DNA of 39,865 nucleotides from Caldisericota bacterium (GTDB lineage: Bacteria > Bipolaricaulota > Bipolaricaulia > Bipolaricaulales > Bipolaricaulaceae). The translations under genes and the position numbers were made by a program. The DNA lies in the NCBI GenBank assembly GCA_013151115.1, contig JAADIW010000065.1:1-39865 (forward strand). Reading direction: 5' to 3'. The notes under the pieces were generated by a model, which saw only the letters and a list, made by a program, of their open reading frames with translations, was not told the origin of the DNA and made no database searches. Below, in pieces: positions 15,172-22,956 of this stretch. Within the stretch, counting starts at the first letter, position 1. The number at the start of each line of letters is the position of its first letter.

Positions 15172-16020
15172 CTAGCCCCAGGTGAAGATCTCCCCCGGGG
15201 GGACGAACGTGACCCTGAAGGGGAGATCCAACGCCGCGATCTCCTCCTCCACCTTGGGGAGATCGCGGCGGTAACGGCTGGAGAGGTGGAAGAGGATGAG
15301 CTCCTTCCTCACGCCCGCCTCCCGCGCCACCTCGATCGCCTCCCAGACCGTGGAGTGCTTGTACTCCTTGCGATCCGCGTCGTCGAGGAAGGTGGCCTCG
15401 TGACAGAGGACCTCGGTGTCCCGGATGAAGACCGGCTTCAGGGGCACGGAATCGCCACCATAAGTGAAGATCCGCTGGTCGTATTCCTCGGTGATCTCGT
15501 CCTTCTTCCCCGCGCGCACGAGCGCGGCGATCTCCTTCTGGGGGAGATCCCGGTACTCGGGCTTGAGCCGCCTCCGGCGCTCCACGATGTTGTAGCCCAA
15601 CGAGATCTCGTTGGGGGAATGCACGGTGGCGAACGCCTCCAGATATCGCCCGTGGCGCTTCGCCTCGAGGAGGGGGATCCGGTCCCCCGGCTGGATCGGC
15701 ACCCACTCGAGGTTGTAGCGTAGCTTCCGGTTGGTGCGGGAAAAATAAACGATCAGTTCGGATATGAAATGGTTGCCGGCGGGGAAGTAGACGGTGAGGT
15801 CCTTCTCGCGGTCCCCCATGGCGTTGTTGCGGATGTTGATGAGCCCCATGAGGCCGGAGATGTGATCGGCGTGGCCGTGGGAGAGGAAGACCCGTTGGAT
15901 GGCGTAGACCTTGTTCTCCAGGTACGAGCTCACCCCCTCCCCGCAATCGAACAGGATCCTGTCGGGGGCGTAATAGAACCAGGTGGAATAAAGCGCTTTG
16001 GAGTACGCAATGAGCTTCAT
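15172..16020 (-). CDS. rnz: Ribonuclease Z (tRNA 3' endonuclease) or close relative
   Basis: A 282-residue metallo-beta-lactamase fold enzyme, most like RNase Z, which trims the 3' ends of tRNA precursors. The zinc motif SHGHADHISGL is intact. Further ligands appear in the CHEATF segment, which is followed by the typical KHST, and in the late histidine of LFHLSSRYR. The usual N-terminal FLGTGxxxPT stretch is shortened to IAYSKALYSTWFYY, and the middle carries a charged stretch around RRRRLKPEYRDLP, so it is somewhat divergent. GGAGGAGG precedes ATG 16020. It is divergent from serS and upstream of the aminotransferase. Confidence 0.8.
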   Translation of the reverse strand: MKLIAYSKALYSTWFYYAPDRILFDCGEGVSSYLENKVYAIQRVFLSHGHADHISGLMGLINIRNNAMGDREKDLTVYFPAGNHFISELIVYFSRTNRKLRYNLEWVPIQPGDRIPLLEAKRHGRYLEAFATVHSPNEISLGYNIVERRRRLKPEYRDLPQKEIAALVRAGKKDEITEEYDQRIFTYGGDSVPLKPVFIRDTEVLCHEATFLDDADRKEYKHSTVWEAIEVAREAGVRKELILFHLSSRYRRDLPKVEEEIAALDLPFRVTFVPPGEIFTWG

Positions 16021-16090
16021 CGGCCTCCTCCGTACCCTCGGTTCAGCGAGGTGCTTCCGCCTTCGGGGGCATCGTGAGAAACCCGCGCCG

Positions 16091-16120
16091 ATTATACCCT
16101 GGGCATCTTGTCGCTTCTAA
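16091..16120 (-). promoter_or_regulatory. Promoter for rnz
   Basis: A perfect TATAAT on the minus strand (16096-16091), with only a weak TTAGAA at 18 bases (16120-16115). The predicted leader is about 65 bases. It overlaps the upstream region of the divergent serS. Confidence 0.5.
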
Positions 16121-16123
16121 AGC

Positions 16124-16129
16124 TAAAAT
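16124..16129 (+). promoter_or_regulatory. -10 element just before serS (leaderless candidate)
   Basis: TAAAAT ends 8 bases before the serS ATG, so transcription would begin at or within two bases of the start codon. There is no ribosome site before serS, which fits a leaderless mRNA. I see no good -35 box. Confidence 0.4.
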
Positions 16130-16137
16130 TGTGCGCC

Positions 16138-17403
16138 ATGCTCGATATCCAACGGATCCGGGAAGATCCGGAGGGGGTCCTCGCGCGCCTGCGCCGCCGC
16201 GATCCCTCCATCTCCCTCGACCGCCTCCTGGAGCTCGACGCCAAGCGGCGGGAGCTGATCCGCCGGGTGGAATCCCTGCGCCACGAGCAGAACCGTGGCT
16301 CCGAGGAGGTGGCGAGGCTCCAACGGGACGGGAGGAAGGGGGAGGCCCAAGCCCTCATCGCGCGTCTGCGGGAGCTCTCCGCGGAGATAAAGGCCCTGGA
16401 GCGGGAACTCGGGGAGGTCCAAGGGGAACTCCGCGCGGAGCTCCTCGCGCTCCCCAACCTCCCCCACGACTCGGTCCCCCCGGGGCCGGAGAAGGTGGTG
16501 CTGCGGGAATGGGGGGAAAGGCCCGCGTTCGATTTCGAGCCGAAAAACCACGTGGAGCTCGGGAGATCCCTGGGCATCCTCGACTTCGAGCGGGCGGCGA
16601 CCATCGCCGCGGCCCGCTTCCCCCTGTACCGCGGCGCCGGGGCCCTGCTCGAGCTCTCGCTGCTCTCGTGGATGTTCGAACTCCACGTGCGCCAACACGG
16701 GTACATCCCGGTGCTCCCGCCCATCCTCGCCAACCGCAGATCGTTCGAGGTATCGGGGCAGCTCCCGAAGTTCGCCGACGAGCTCTACCACTGCCCCGCC
16801 GACGACCTCTTCCTGAACCCCACGGCGGAGTCCCTGCTGGCGAACCTCCACCGTGACGAGATCCTCTCCGAGGATGAACTCCCCCTCCGGTATGTGGCGT
16901 ACACCCCCTGTTTTCGGCGGGAGGCGGGGACGTGGGGGGAGGCCCAGCGGGGCCTCATCCGGATGCACCAGTTCAACAAGGTGGAGCTCTTCCACTACAC
17001 CACCCCGGAGCGTTCCTACGCCGACCTCGAGGAGCTCATCGGCCACGCGGAGGTCATCCTCCAGCGGCTCGGGCTCCATTACCGCGTGACCCTCCTCCCC
17101 GCCGACGACCTCGCCCATCAATCCGCCAAGACCGTCGACCTCGAGGTCTGGCTCCCGGCCCAGGGGCGCTACTACGAGGTCTCCTCCTGTTCCAACTGCG
17201 AGGACTTCCAGGCCAGACGCGGCAATATCCGCTACCGGCCCAGAGGGGGCGGCAAACCCCGGTTCGTCCACACCCTGAACGGCTCCGGGCTGGCCACTTC
17301 GCGCCTCTTCGCCGCGATCCTCGAACAGAACCAGCGCCCCGACGGCTCGGTGGTCCTCCCGGAGGTCCTGGCGGAGCGGCTGGGGATCGGCGTCCTCCGC
17401 TGA
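16138..17403 (+). CDS. serS: Seryl-tRNA synthetase
   Basis: Class II synthetase that charges tRNA-Ser. The 421-residue protein begins with the classic MLDIQRIREDPE and an N-terminal two-helix coiled coil (about residues 30-105) that grips the tRNA arm. The catalytic core has motif 2 in YVAYTPCFRREAGTWG, followed by GLIRMHQFNKVELF, and motif 3 in NGSGLATSRLFAAILEQNQ. The segment QARRGNIRYR is typical. ATG 16138 is chosen because the homologous N-terminus begins there; no Shine-Dalgarno site precedes it, and TAAAAT sits 8 bases upstream. The length matches the bacterial family. Confidence 0.96.
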   Translation: MLDIQRIREDPEGVLARLRRRDPSISLDRLLELDAKRRELIRRVESLRHEQNRGSEEVARLQRDGRKGEAQALIARLRELSAEIKALERELGEVQGELRAELLALPNLPHDSVPPGPEKVVLREWGERPAFDFEPKNHVELGRSLGILDFERAATIAAARFPLYRGAGALLELSLLSWMFELHVRQHGYIPVLPPILANRRSFEVSGQLPKFADELYHCPADDLFLNPTAESLLANLHRDEILSEDELPLRYVAYTPCFRREAGTWGEAQRGLIRMHQFNKVELFHYTTPERSYADLEELIGHAEVILQRLGLHYRVTLLPADDLAHQSAKTVDLEVWLPAQGRYYEVSSCSNCEDFQARRGNIRYRPRGGGKPRFVHTLNGSGLATSRLFAAILEQNQRPDGSVVLPEVLAERLGIGVLR

Positions 17404-17460
17404 ACCACCCCCCGGGAGCCCCGCGGGGGTAGGCGGTAACGGCCGTCACGGAAGGTTGTC

Positions 17461-17485
17461 CTGCGGGAAAGATCTTTTTCCGCAG
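17461..17485 (+). repeat. Inverted repeat before the NosD-like gene
   Basis: CTGCGGGAAAG (17461-17471) pairs with CTTTTTCCGCAG (ending at 17485) with G-T wobbles and a small loop. It ends exactly one base before a -10-like TAGAAT (17486-17491). It could be an operator or the 3' hairpin of serS mRNA; no T-tract follows it. Confidence 0.35.
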
Positions 17486-17524
17486 TAGAATGCGTCGTCA
17501 AAGATCCAGGAAGGAGGGGATGTG

Positions 17525-19198
17525 ATGAGGAGGGTTTTGTTACCGCTTCTGGGCGTGGCGCTCTGCGGAGCCCTCGCCCTCTCACAGTGGGCCCCACATG
17601 ACCCAATCTATATCTTCGGCGATGAGGACTTCACCTGGGAGAACGGCGTCGTGGGCGGCTCGGGGACGCCGGACGATCCCTACATCATCGAGGGCTGGGT
17701 CATCGACACGTTGGGATACGATTACGGGATCTACATCGACAACACCACCGCACACTTCGTGATCAGGAACTGCGTCATCCGCTATCCCCAGGAGAAGGCG
17801 GGGATCTTCCTCTCCGCGGTAAAGAACGGCGTGATCGAGGACTGCGCCATCTGGGGCGGCCGGGTGGCGATCCAGCTCCTGGCGACGAACGATGTCACCA
17901 TCCGCGGGAACGCCATCGGCTACTGTGACTACGGGATCGTCATCTCCACGGGATCCAACGATAACCTCATCTACGGCAACTCCATCGTGGCCTGTGGCCT
18001 CCCCGCCCGGGACGAGGGGCTGAACAACCGTTGGTACCACGAGGGCAAGGGCAACTACTGGTCCGATTACCGTGGGGTGGACCTGGACGGCGACGGGATC
18101 GGCGACTCCTCCTACGAGATCGTGCCCGACCGGTTCCCCCTGATGGAGCCCCCGGTGGAGCTCCCCCCCGAGGCCCGACCCATGCGCACGGTGGATCTCT
18201 CCCAGGTCGAGGCGCGGGGGATCGTGGCCCTGGCGCCGGGGAGCCTGGTCCGGCTCACCGCGGTGGACGTGGGCGTGGGCGTGGACAAGATCTTCTACCG
18301 CCTGGAGGGGAAGGACTGGCAGGTCTATTCGGAGCCCTTCCCCCTGGAAGGGGCCGCGGTCGTCCGCATGGAGTACTACGCCGTGGACAAGCTCGGGAAC
18401 CGCGAGCCCACGAAGACCCTCACCATCTACCTCGACGCCGCTCCCCCGGTGACCCGCATCGTCCCCGGCGACCCGCACTACTACGCCCCCGACGGGAAGC
18501 TCTGGGCCACCTCGCGCACCCCGTTCGAGCTCACCGCCGAGGACGACTCGGGCGTGGCCCACATCTTCTACCGCATCGACCAGGGCAAGTGGCGCGCCTA
18601 CGAGGGCCCGTTCTACGTGCCCGGCCCCGAGGGACCCCACATGATCGAGTACTACTCCATCGACCTCTACGGGAACCGCGAGGCGGTGCAGTCGGTGGTG
18701 GTGTGGAAGGACGACTCCGCCCCCGAGACGACCAGCTCCCTCCAGCAGAAGGAGGAGGAGAGCCCTTTTGAGGAAACCCCGGCCCCGGGACCGGAGGCCC
18801 CCGGGCCCGCTCCCCAGACGGGCCCGGCACCGGGGGCCGGGGCCATGGGGTCCCCGACGGGCTTCGTGGTGAGCCTGGTGAAGGTGGAGTCCGTGGAGAA
18901 CACGGGCGTGGGGAGCGACTGGTCCTTCGCCGTGTCCATGGACGGCCTCTCCATGGACTTCTCCCCCGAATCCCTCCCCATCACCATCTACGAGGGGAAG
19001 CCCCGGGAGCTCACGGTGGAGCTCAGGGCCACCGAGGCCGATCAGCAACAGGACGACGTCGGCGTGGGGACCATCACCCTCACCCCGCCCTGGAGCCCGG
19101 GCGCCCGCACGGTCGACCTGTGGGTGTACGAGGACAACGTCCAGACCGCGGCCAAGAGGGCCCTGTGGCGCTTCACCCTGATGGTGGAGGGGAAGTAA
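17525..19198 (+). CDS. Exported NosD-like beta-helix protein with two OmpL47-like repeats
   Basis: A 557-residue exported protein of unknown role. A signal peptide covers about residues 1-20. Residues about 25-190 are a parallel beta-helix of NosD type: short repeats such as VIRNCVIRY, VIEDCAIWG, VTIRGNAIGY and LIYGNSIV, ended by the typical GNYWSDYRGVDLDGDGIGD. Two related repeats of about 100 residues follow, recognisable by DKIFYRLEGKDWQVYSEPF and HIFYRIDQGKWRAYEGPF, resembling OmpL47/Ig-like surface repeats. A Pro/Gly/Glu-rich linker (about 405-440) leads to a beta-rich C-terminal domain. There is no membrane anchor. ATG 17525 is 7 bases after AAGGAGG. A terminator follows, so it is a single-gene unit; cell-envelope binding is inferred. 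Confidence 0.75.
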   Translation: MRRVLLPLLGVALCGALALSQWAPHDPIYIFGDEDFTWENGVVGGSGTPDDPYIIEGWVIDTLGYDYGIYIDNTTAHFVIRNCVIRYPQEKAGIFLSAVKNGVIEDCAIWGGRVAIQLLATNDVTIRGNAIGYCDYGIVISTGSNDNLIYGNSIVACGLPARDEGLNNRWYHEGKGNYWSDYRGVDLDGDGIGDSSYEIVPDRFPLMEPPVELPPEARPMRTVDLSQVEARGIVALAPGSLVRLTAVDVGVGVDKIFYRLEGKDWQVYSEPFPLEGAAVVRMEYYAVDKLGNREPTKTLTIYLDAAPPVTRIVPGDPHYYAPDGKLWATSRTPFELTAEDDSGVAHIFYRIDQGKWRAYEGPFYVPGPEGPHMIEYYSIDLYGNREAVQSVVVWKDDSAPETTSSLQQKEEESPFEETPAPGPEAPGPAPQTGPAPGAGAMGSPTGFVVSLVKVESVENTGVGSDWSFAVSMDGLSMDFSPESLPITIYEGKPRELTVELRATEADQQQDDVGVGTITLTPPWSPGARTVDLWVYEDNVQTAAKRALWRFTLMVEGK

Positions 19199-19224
19199 GT
19201 CGGGCCGATACGGCGGATCGCGAC

Positions 19225-19256
19225 AGGGGGGCGGCCACACCGCCCCCCTTCCTTTT
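19225..19256 (+). terminator. Intrinsic terminator after the NosD-like gene
   Basis: A 10-bp GC stem (arms 19225-19234 and 19240-19249, loop CCACA) is followed by TTCCTTTT. It ends the beta-helix gene transcript 27 bases after the stop. Confidence 0.85.
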
Positions 19257-19264
19257 CCCCTCCC

Positions 19265-19292
19265 TTGAAACGCCGCGTCCCGCGGCGATAAA
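19265..19292 (+). promoter_or_regulatory. Promoter of mtfA with a dyad filling the spacer
   Basis: TTGAAA (19265-19270) and GATAAA (19287-19292) are 16 bases apart. The spacer is occupied by a perfect 7-bp inverted repeat with a 3-base centre, CGCCGCG-TCC-CGCGGCG (19271-19287). The -10 ends 7 bases before ATG 19300. A regulator bound here would sit between the promoter boxes. Confidence 0.45.
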
Positions 19293-19299
19293 GGGGGCG

Positions 19300-20094
19300 A
19301 TGTTCCTCAGACGGTACCGACGGCGGCGCCTGCGGGCGCGGGAGTTCCCCCCCGAGTGGCTCCCCTTCCTGGAGCGCAACTTCCTCCACTACCGCCTCCT
19401 CCCCGAGCCCGACCTACGGGAGCTCCTGGGCCACGTCCAGGTCTTCCTCGCCGAGAAGAGATTCTTCGGGGGAGGGGGATTCGAGGTCACCGACGAGATG
19501 CGGGTCACCGTGGCGGCCTACGCGTGCCTGCTCCTCCTGCGCCGGACGACCGATTACTTCCCCCGTATGAGGACCGTGGTCCTCTACCCCGCCGAGTACC
19601 TCGCCCCCTACCGCGAGCGTGACCCCAGCGGGGTCGTGGTCGAGGGATACCAGGTGCGCTCCGGGGAGGCGTGGCAGCGGGGGCCGGTGGTGTTATCGTG
19701 GGAGGCGGTGCTGCGGGACTCCCGCAGGGGGCGGGGCTGCCGCCACGTGGTGATCCACGAGTTCGCCCATCAGCTCGATTACGAAAGCGGCTACGCCGAG
19801 GGGACGCCGGCCATCGCGGGGCGGGTGCCGCAGGAGGAATGGACCCGGGTGATGAGCGCGGAGTACCGCCGGTTGAGGCGGATGGCGCTCCTGGGGCGCC
19901 CCACCCTCCTCGACCGCTACGGCACGGAATTCCCGACCGAGTTCTTCGCCGTGGCGGTGGAGGCGTTCTTCATGTGCCCCTGGGAGCTCCACCGCCGTCA
20001 CCCCGACCTCTACCGGGCCCTCCGCGCCTTCTTCCGCCAGGACCCCGCCCGCGACTGGCCCCCGCCCCCGGGGGCGGACGGCCGCGCGACCTAG
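19300..20094 (+). CDS. mtfA: MtfA-family zinc metallopeptidase
   Basis: A 264-residue soluble protein of the MtfA (M90) family. In E. coli MtfA is a zinc aminopeptidase that binds the glucose repressor Mlc; whether a similar partner exists here is unknown. The zinc motif HEFAHQLD (about 153-160) is intact, followed by the conserved YGTEFPTEFFAVAVEAFF with the further acidic ligand. The N-terminal domain has PPEWLPFLERNF and the FFGGGGFEVTDEMRVTVAAYACLL stretch typical of the family. It begins at ATG 19300, after AAAGGGGG that overlaps the -10. It converges on the HD-GYP gene and shares the 4-bp CTAG with its stop. Confidence 0.88.
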   Translation: MFLRRYRRRRLRAREFPPEWLPFLERNFLHYRLLPEPDLRELLGHVQVFLAEKRFFGGGGFEVTDEMRVTVAAYACLLLLRRTTDYFPRMRTVVLYPAEYLAPYRERDPSGVVVEGYQVRSGEAWQRGPVVLSWEAVLRDSRRGRGCRHVVIHEFAHQLDYESGYAEGTPAIAGRVPQEEWTRVMSAEYRRLRRMALLGRPTLLDRYGTEFPTEFFAVAVEAFFMCPWELHRRHPDLYRALRAFFRQDPARDWPPPPGADGRAT

Positions 20095-22070
20095 ACTTCC
20101 CCCCGGTCCACGAGGGCCAGGAAGGCCTTCACCACCCGGGGGTCGAACTGGGTCCCCGCCCCCCGCTCGAGCTCGCCGATCGCCGCTTCCCGGGACAGGG
20201 GGCCGCGATAGGGCCGCCCGCTCCTCATCGCGTCCCACGCGTCCACCACCGCGAAGATCCGGGCCGCGAGGGGTATCTCCTCGCCGCGGAGGCCGCGGGG
20301 GTAGCCCGTCCCGTCCCAGCGCTCGTGGTGGCAATAGGGGATGTGGAGCGCGGGGCGCAGGAACTCGATCTCGGAGAGGACCTCGTAGGCGTACACGGGG
20401 TGCTTCCGCATCACCTCCCACTCCTCCCCCGTCAGCGCGCCGGGCTTGAGCATGATGGAATCCGGGATCCCAAGCTTCCCGATGTCGTGGAGGAGCGCCC
20501 CCCACCGCATGTACATGAGCTCCTCCCCCCGTACGCCGAGCTCCCGGGCCAGCTTCACGGTGAGCTCCACGACGCGCTCGGTGTGCCCCTTGGTCTCGCG
20601 GTCCCGGAGCTCCAACAGCTGCCCCCAGCTCCGCAACGTCGCCTCGTACGCGATCCGCAGCTCGAAGTTGGTCCGCTGCAGCTCGCTGAGCAGGTTCGCG
20701 TTCTCCACCGCGATCGCCGCCTGGGACGCCAGCGCCTCCATGAAGTCGGTCCACTCCTCGGGAGGCCGCGGGGGCTCGCGGTGGAAGACCTCCAGCACCC
20801 CGAGGAGGCGCTGTTTCGAGATCATGGGAGCGATGTGGAGGGCGCGGAAGCCCTCCCCGCGGGCGGCCTCGATCAAGGGCGAGGGGATCTCCGGGGGCAG
20901 GGAGGGGATCTCCAGGAACAGCGGGCGGCGTTCCCTCGTCACGCGCCGGGCGAAGCTCCGGTTCAGGGGGATGCGCAGCCCCACCACCGCGGCCCCGAAC
21001 CCCCGGGCGCCGGCGACCCGGAGCGTCATGCTCTCCGGTTCGAGGAGCAACACCGCGGCGGCGTCCGCCCCCAGGCGATCCAGGGTCTCCTCCAGGAGGA
21101 CCTTGATGGTGAAATGCGGGTCCAGGTTGGAGGTGATGGCGAGATCGATCTCCCGCAGCGTCTGGAGGCGCTCCAGCCGCCGCTGGGTCTGTTCGAGGAG
21201 CTCGGCGCGCTGCAGAGAGGCCGCGGCCAGGTGCACCAGGAGGTGCGCCCCCATCAGGTCCAGCTCCGTGAACCTCTCGGGATCGTTCCCGTCGCCGATC
21301 GCCGCCACCCATCGGGGTCCACCCTCGCCCCCCACCGGGACGAGGATCGCCGACCGGAGGCCCAACGCCCCTCCCAGGACGCCCACCCCCGCGGCGATGT
21401 GGCGCAACACCTCGCCGCGTCCCCGCTCCGCCGCCCGCGCGAGGGGCTCCCGGGGATCATCGCGGGGCAGGGCGTACCCGGGGCGGATCCCGGGGGCGCC
21501 GCTCCATGCGGCCGCCCGCAGGACGAGCGCCTCCCCCTCTTCATCGGCCTCCCAGACCGTGACCGATTCGGCGTCGAACGCCTTCCGCAACCCCTCGGCG
21601 AGCGCGTCCAGGATCTCTTCCCGCCTCGCCAGGCCGGAGAGGGTCTCGGCCAGCGTCAGGGCATGGGCCTGGAACCGTTGGCGTCCTATGCTCTCCAACT
21701 CGAGGAAGATGGTCGCCGCGCGGCGCGCCAGCAGGAGGAGGAACTCCCCGCCGGGGGTCGGCCAGGGGACGAAGTCGATCTCGACCGGGACCAGCTCCCC
21801 GTTGCGGGCGCACAGGGTGGTCCGATGGGGGCGCTCCGCGTGGCGGGGAGCGGGACCTCGATCGCACCCCGCCTCGCGCAGCCGGGCATGTGCCCCGCGC
21901 AGGTGCGGGGGGATGAGCGCCTCCGCCGCCTGACCCACGAGCTCCCCGGGATCGTACCCCAGGAGCTCACGGGACCGCGCGTTGGCCCACCGGATGACCC
22001 CTTCCCGATCCACCAGGAGCGCCGTACAGGGGAGCGCCGAGAGGAGGGAAAGGACCTCTTCAGACGGCAA
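20091..22070 (-). CDS. PAS-GAF-GAF-HD-GYP signalling protein (probable c-di-GMP phosphodiesterase)
   Basis: A 659-residue cytosolic protein that senses signals through an N-terminal PAS domain (about 1-120, with ALLVDREGVIRWAN and SRELLGYDPGEL) and two GAF domains (about 140-290 and 300-465). The output is a C-terminal HD-GYP domain (about 485-659), which in this family hydrolyses cyclic di-GMP. Catalytic signatures are present: GHTERV, HDIGKLGIPD (528-537), HHERWDGTGYP (581-591, with the GYP) and RIFAVVDAWDAM. No membrane segment is seen. The start is TTG 22070 with GGGAG 5 bases upstream, about 37 bases after a good promoter. It is divergent from a SufR-like regulator. No diguanylate cyclase is in the window. 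Confidence 0.9.
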   Translation of the reverse strand: MPSEEVLSLLSALPCTALLVDREGVIRWANARSRELLGYDPGELVGQAAEALIPPHLRGAHARLREAGCDRGPAPRHAERPHRTTLCARNGELVPVEIDFVPWPTPGGEFLLLLARRAATIFLELESIGRQRFQAHALTLAETLSGLARREEILDALAEGLRKAFDAESVTVWEADEEGEALVLRAAAWSGAPGIRPGYALPRDDPREPLARAAERGRGEVLRHIAAGVGVLGGALGLRSAILVPVGGEGGPRWVAAIGDGNDPERFTELDLMGAHLLVHLAAASLQRAELLEQTQRRLERLQTLREIDLAITSNLDPHFTIKVLLEETLDRLGADAAAVLLLEPESMTLRVAGARGFGAAVVGLRIPLNRSFARRVTRERRPLFLEIPSLPPEIPSPLIEAARGEGFRALHIAPMISKQRLLGVLEVFHREPPRPPEEWTDFMEALASQAAIAVENANLLSELQRTNFELRIAYEATLRSWGQLLELRDRETKGHTERVVELTVKLARELGVRGEELMYMRWGALLHDIGKLGIPDSIMLKPGALTGEEWEVMRKHPVYAYEVLSEIEFLRPALHIPYCHHERWDGTGYPRGLRGEEIPLAARIFAVVDAWDAMRSGRPYRGPLSREAAIGELERGAGTQFDPRVVKAFLALVDRGEV

Positions 22071-22113
22071 ACGGACTCCCGTGGTCCATCACCTGCCCAT
22101 ACGCCGGTACCAC

Positions 22114-22142
22114 ATCCTAGGGCGGAAAAATACGAAAGTCAA
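22114..22142 (-). promoter_or_regulatory. Promoter of the HD-GYP gene
   Basis: On the minus strand TTGACT (22142-22137), a 17-base spacer and TAGGAT (22119-22114) give a good sigma-70-type promoter. The spacer is AT-rich compared with its surroundings. Confidence 0.65.
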
Positions 22143-22188
22143 CCCTTGCGTATCGTCCCGTTTGTCCGCCGGCCCTCTATGGGGTAAG

Positions 22189-22854
22189 GTGCCCCGTGCT
22201 CTGCGGAGCCGAGGAGGCGAAGGGAAGATTTTCATACCACGGGGACCGTCGCAGACCCTCGATGCCCTGGTGAGGATGGGCCTCGCCGGGGCGAGCGAGC
22301 TCGCCCGGGAGCTGGGGATCACCCAGGCGCGCGTCCGGCAGCACCTCCGCACCCTGATGCAACACGGGCTCGCGGAGGTGGCGTTCGCCCGGGCGGGGGG
22401 ACCGGGCCCCCGGGAGCGGGTCTGGCGTCCCACCCCGAAGGGGCAGGGCAACGCCCGCCCCCACCGGGTCCCGTCCCTCCTCGCCCTGTTCATGCGGGCC
22501 ACCCGGGAGAGGGTGGGGAGGGAGACGTTCGCCGAGCTCCTCCGGGAGACCGCGCGCCTGCTCGCGGCCGAACACGGCCCCGCCGTCGGCGCGCCCCTGT
22601 CCGAGAGGATAACGGTCCTCAGGGGCCTGCTCGACGAGCTCGCCGTGGCCTCCCGGCTGGAGGAGATCCCCCCGATGTACCGCTTACATCTCCTGACGCT
22701 CTCCCCCTGGGAACCGGGGATCACGGCGTCCGAGACGGGGATCTTCTACCGCGCGCTGGCCGAGGACCTCCTCGGCACCAGGGTGGAGCTGATTACCCCC
22801 TCCGCGCCCCACCTGGCCGTGCATACCCTCCAATTCCACGAAGCCCTGAACTGA
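22189..22854 (+). CDS. Winged-helix regulator resembling SufR but without cysteines
   Basis: A protein of about 221 residues with an N-terminal winged helix (about 20-65: ALVRMGLAGASELARELGIT, then QARVRQHLRTLMQHGL). A C-terminal domain of the DeoR/SufR-like ArsR group follows. SufR relatives bind an iron-sulfur cluster with cysteines in this domain. Here the protein has no cysteine at all, and the equivalent region reads IPPMYRLHLLTLSPWEPG, so a cluster is unlikely and another ligand must be sought. The start is uncertain: GTG 22189 is the nearest standard codon that keeps the first helix, but a GAGGAGG further down precedes an ATT at about 22229. It is divergent from the HD-GYP gene. Confidence 0.65.
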   Translation: MPRALRSRGGEGKIFIPRGPSQTLDALVRMGLAGASELARELGITQARVRQHLRTLMQHGLAEVAFARAGGPGPRERVWRPTPKGQGNARPHRVPSLLALFMRATRERVGRETFAELLRETARLLAAEHGPAVGAPLSERITVLRGLLDELAVASRLEEIPPMYRLHLLTLSPWEPGITASETGIFYRALAEDLLGTRVELITPSAPHLAVHTLQFHEALN

Positions 22855-22895
22855 AAATGCCGTGAATGCGCCTCTTCAGCGGGATCCCTCCCGAC

Positions 22896-22928
22896 GACGC
22901 GGGGGCGCCGGCGCGGCGCCCCCGCGTC
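22896..22928. terminator. Strong bidirectional hairpin between convergent genes
   Basis: A perfect 14-bp stem, GACGCGGGGGCGCC (22896-22909) with its complement (22915-22928) and a 5-base loop, lies between the stops of the regulator and hppA. No T-tract follows on either strand, so it may act as an RNA 3' end stabiliser or a factor-assisted terminator rather than a classic intrinsic one. Confidence 0.6.
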
Positions 22929-22956
22929 AGCTCATCCGGTGCGGCCGGGCCCCCGA

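Noticed and set aside
19671..22187. Plus-strand open frame of over 800 codons across mtfA and the HD-GYP gene.
   Set aside because: It crosses two real genes in the wrong frame or strand and is low-complexity.
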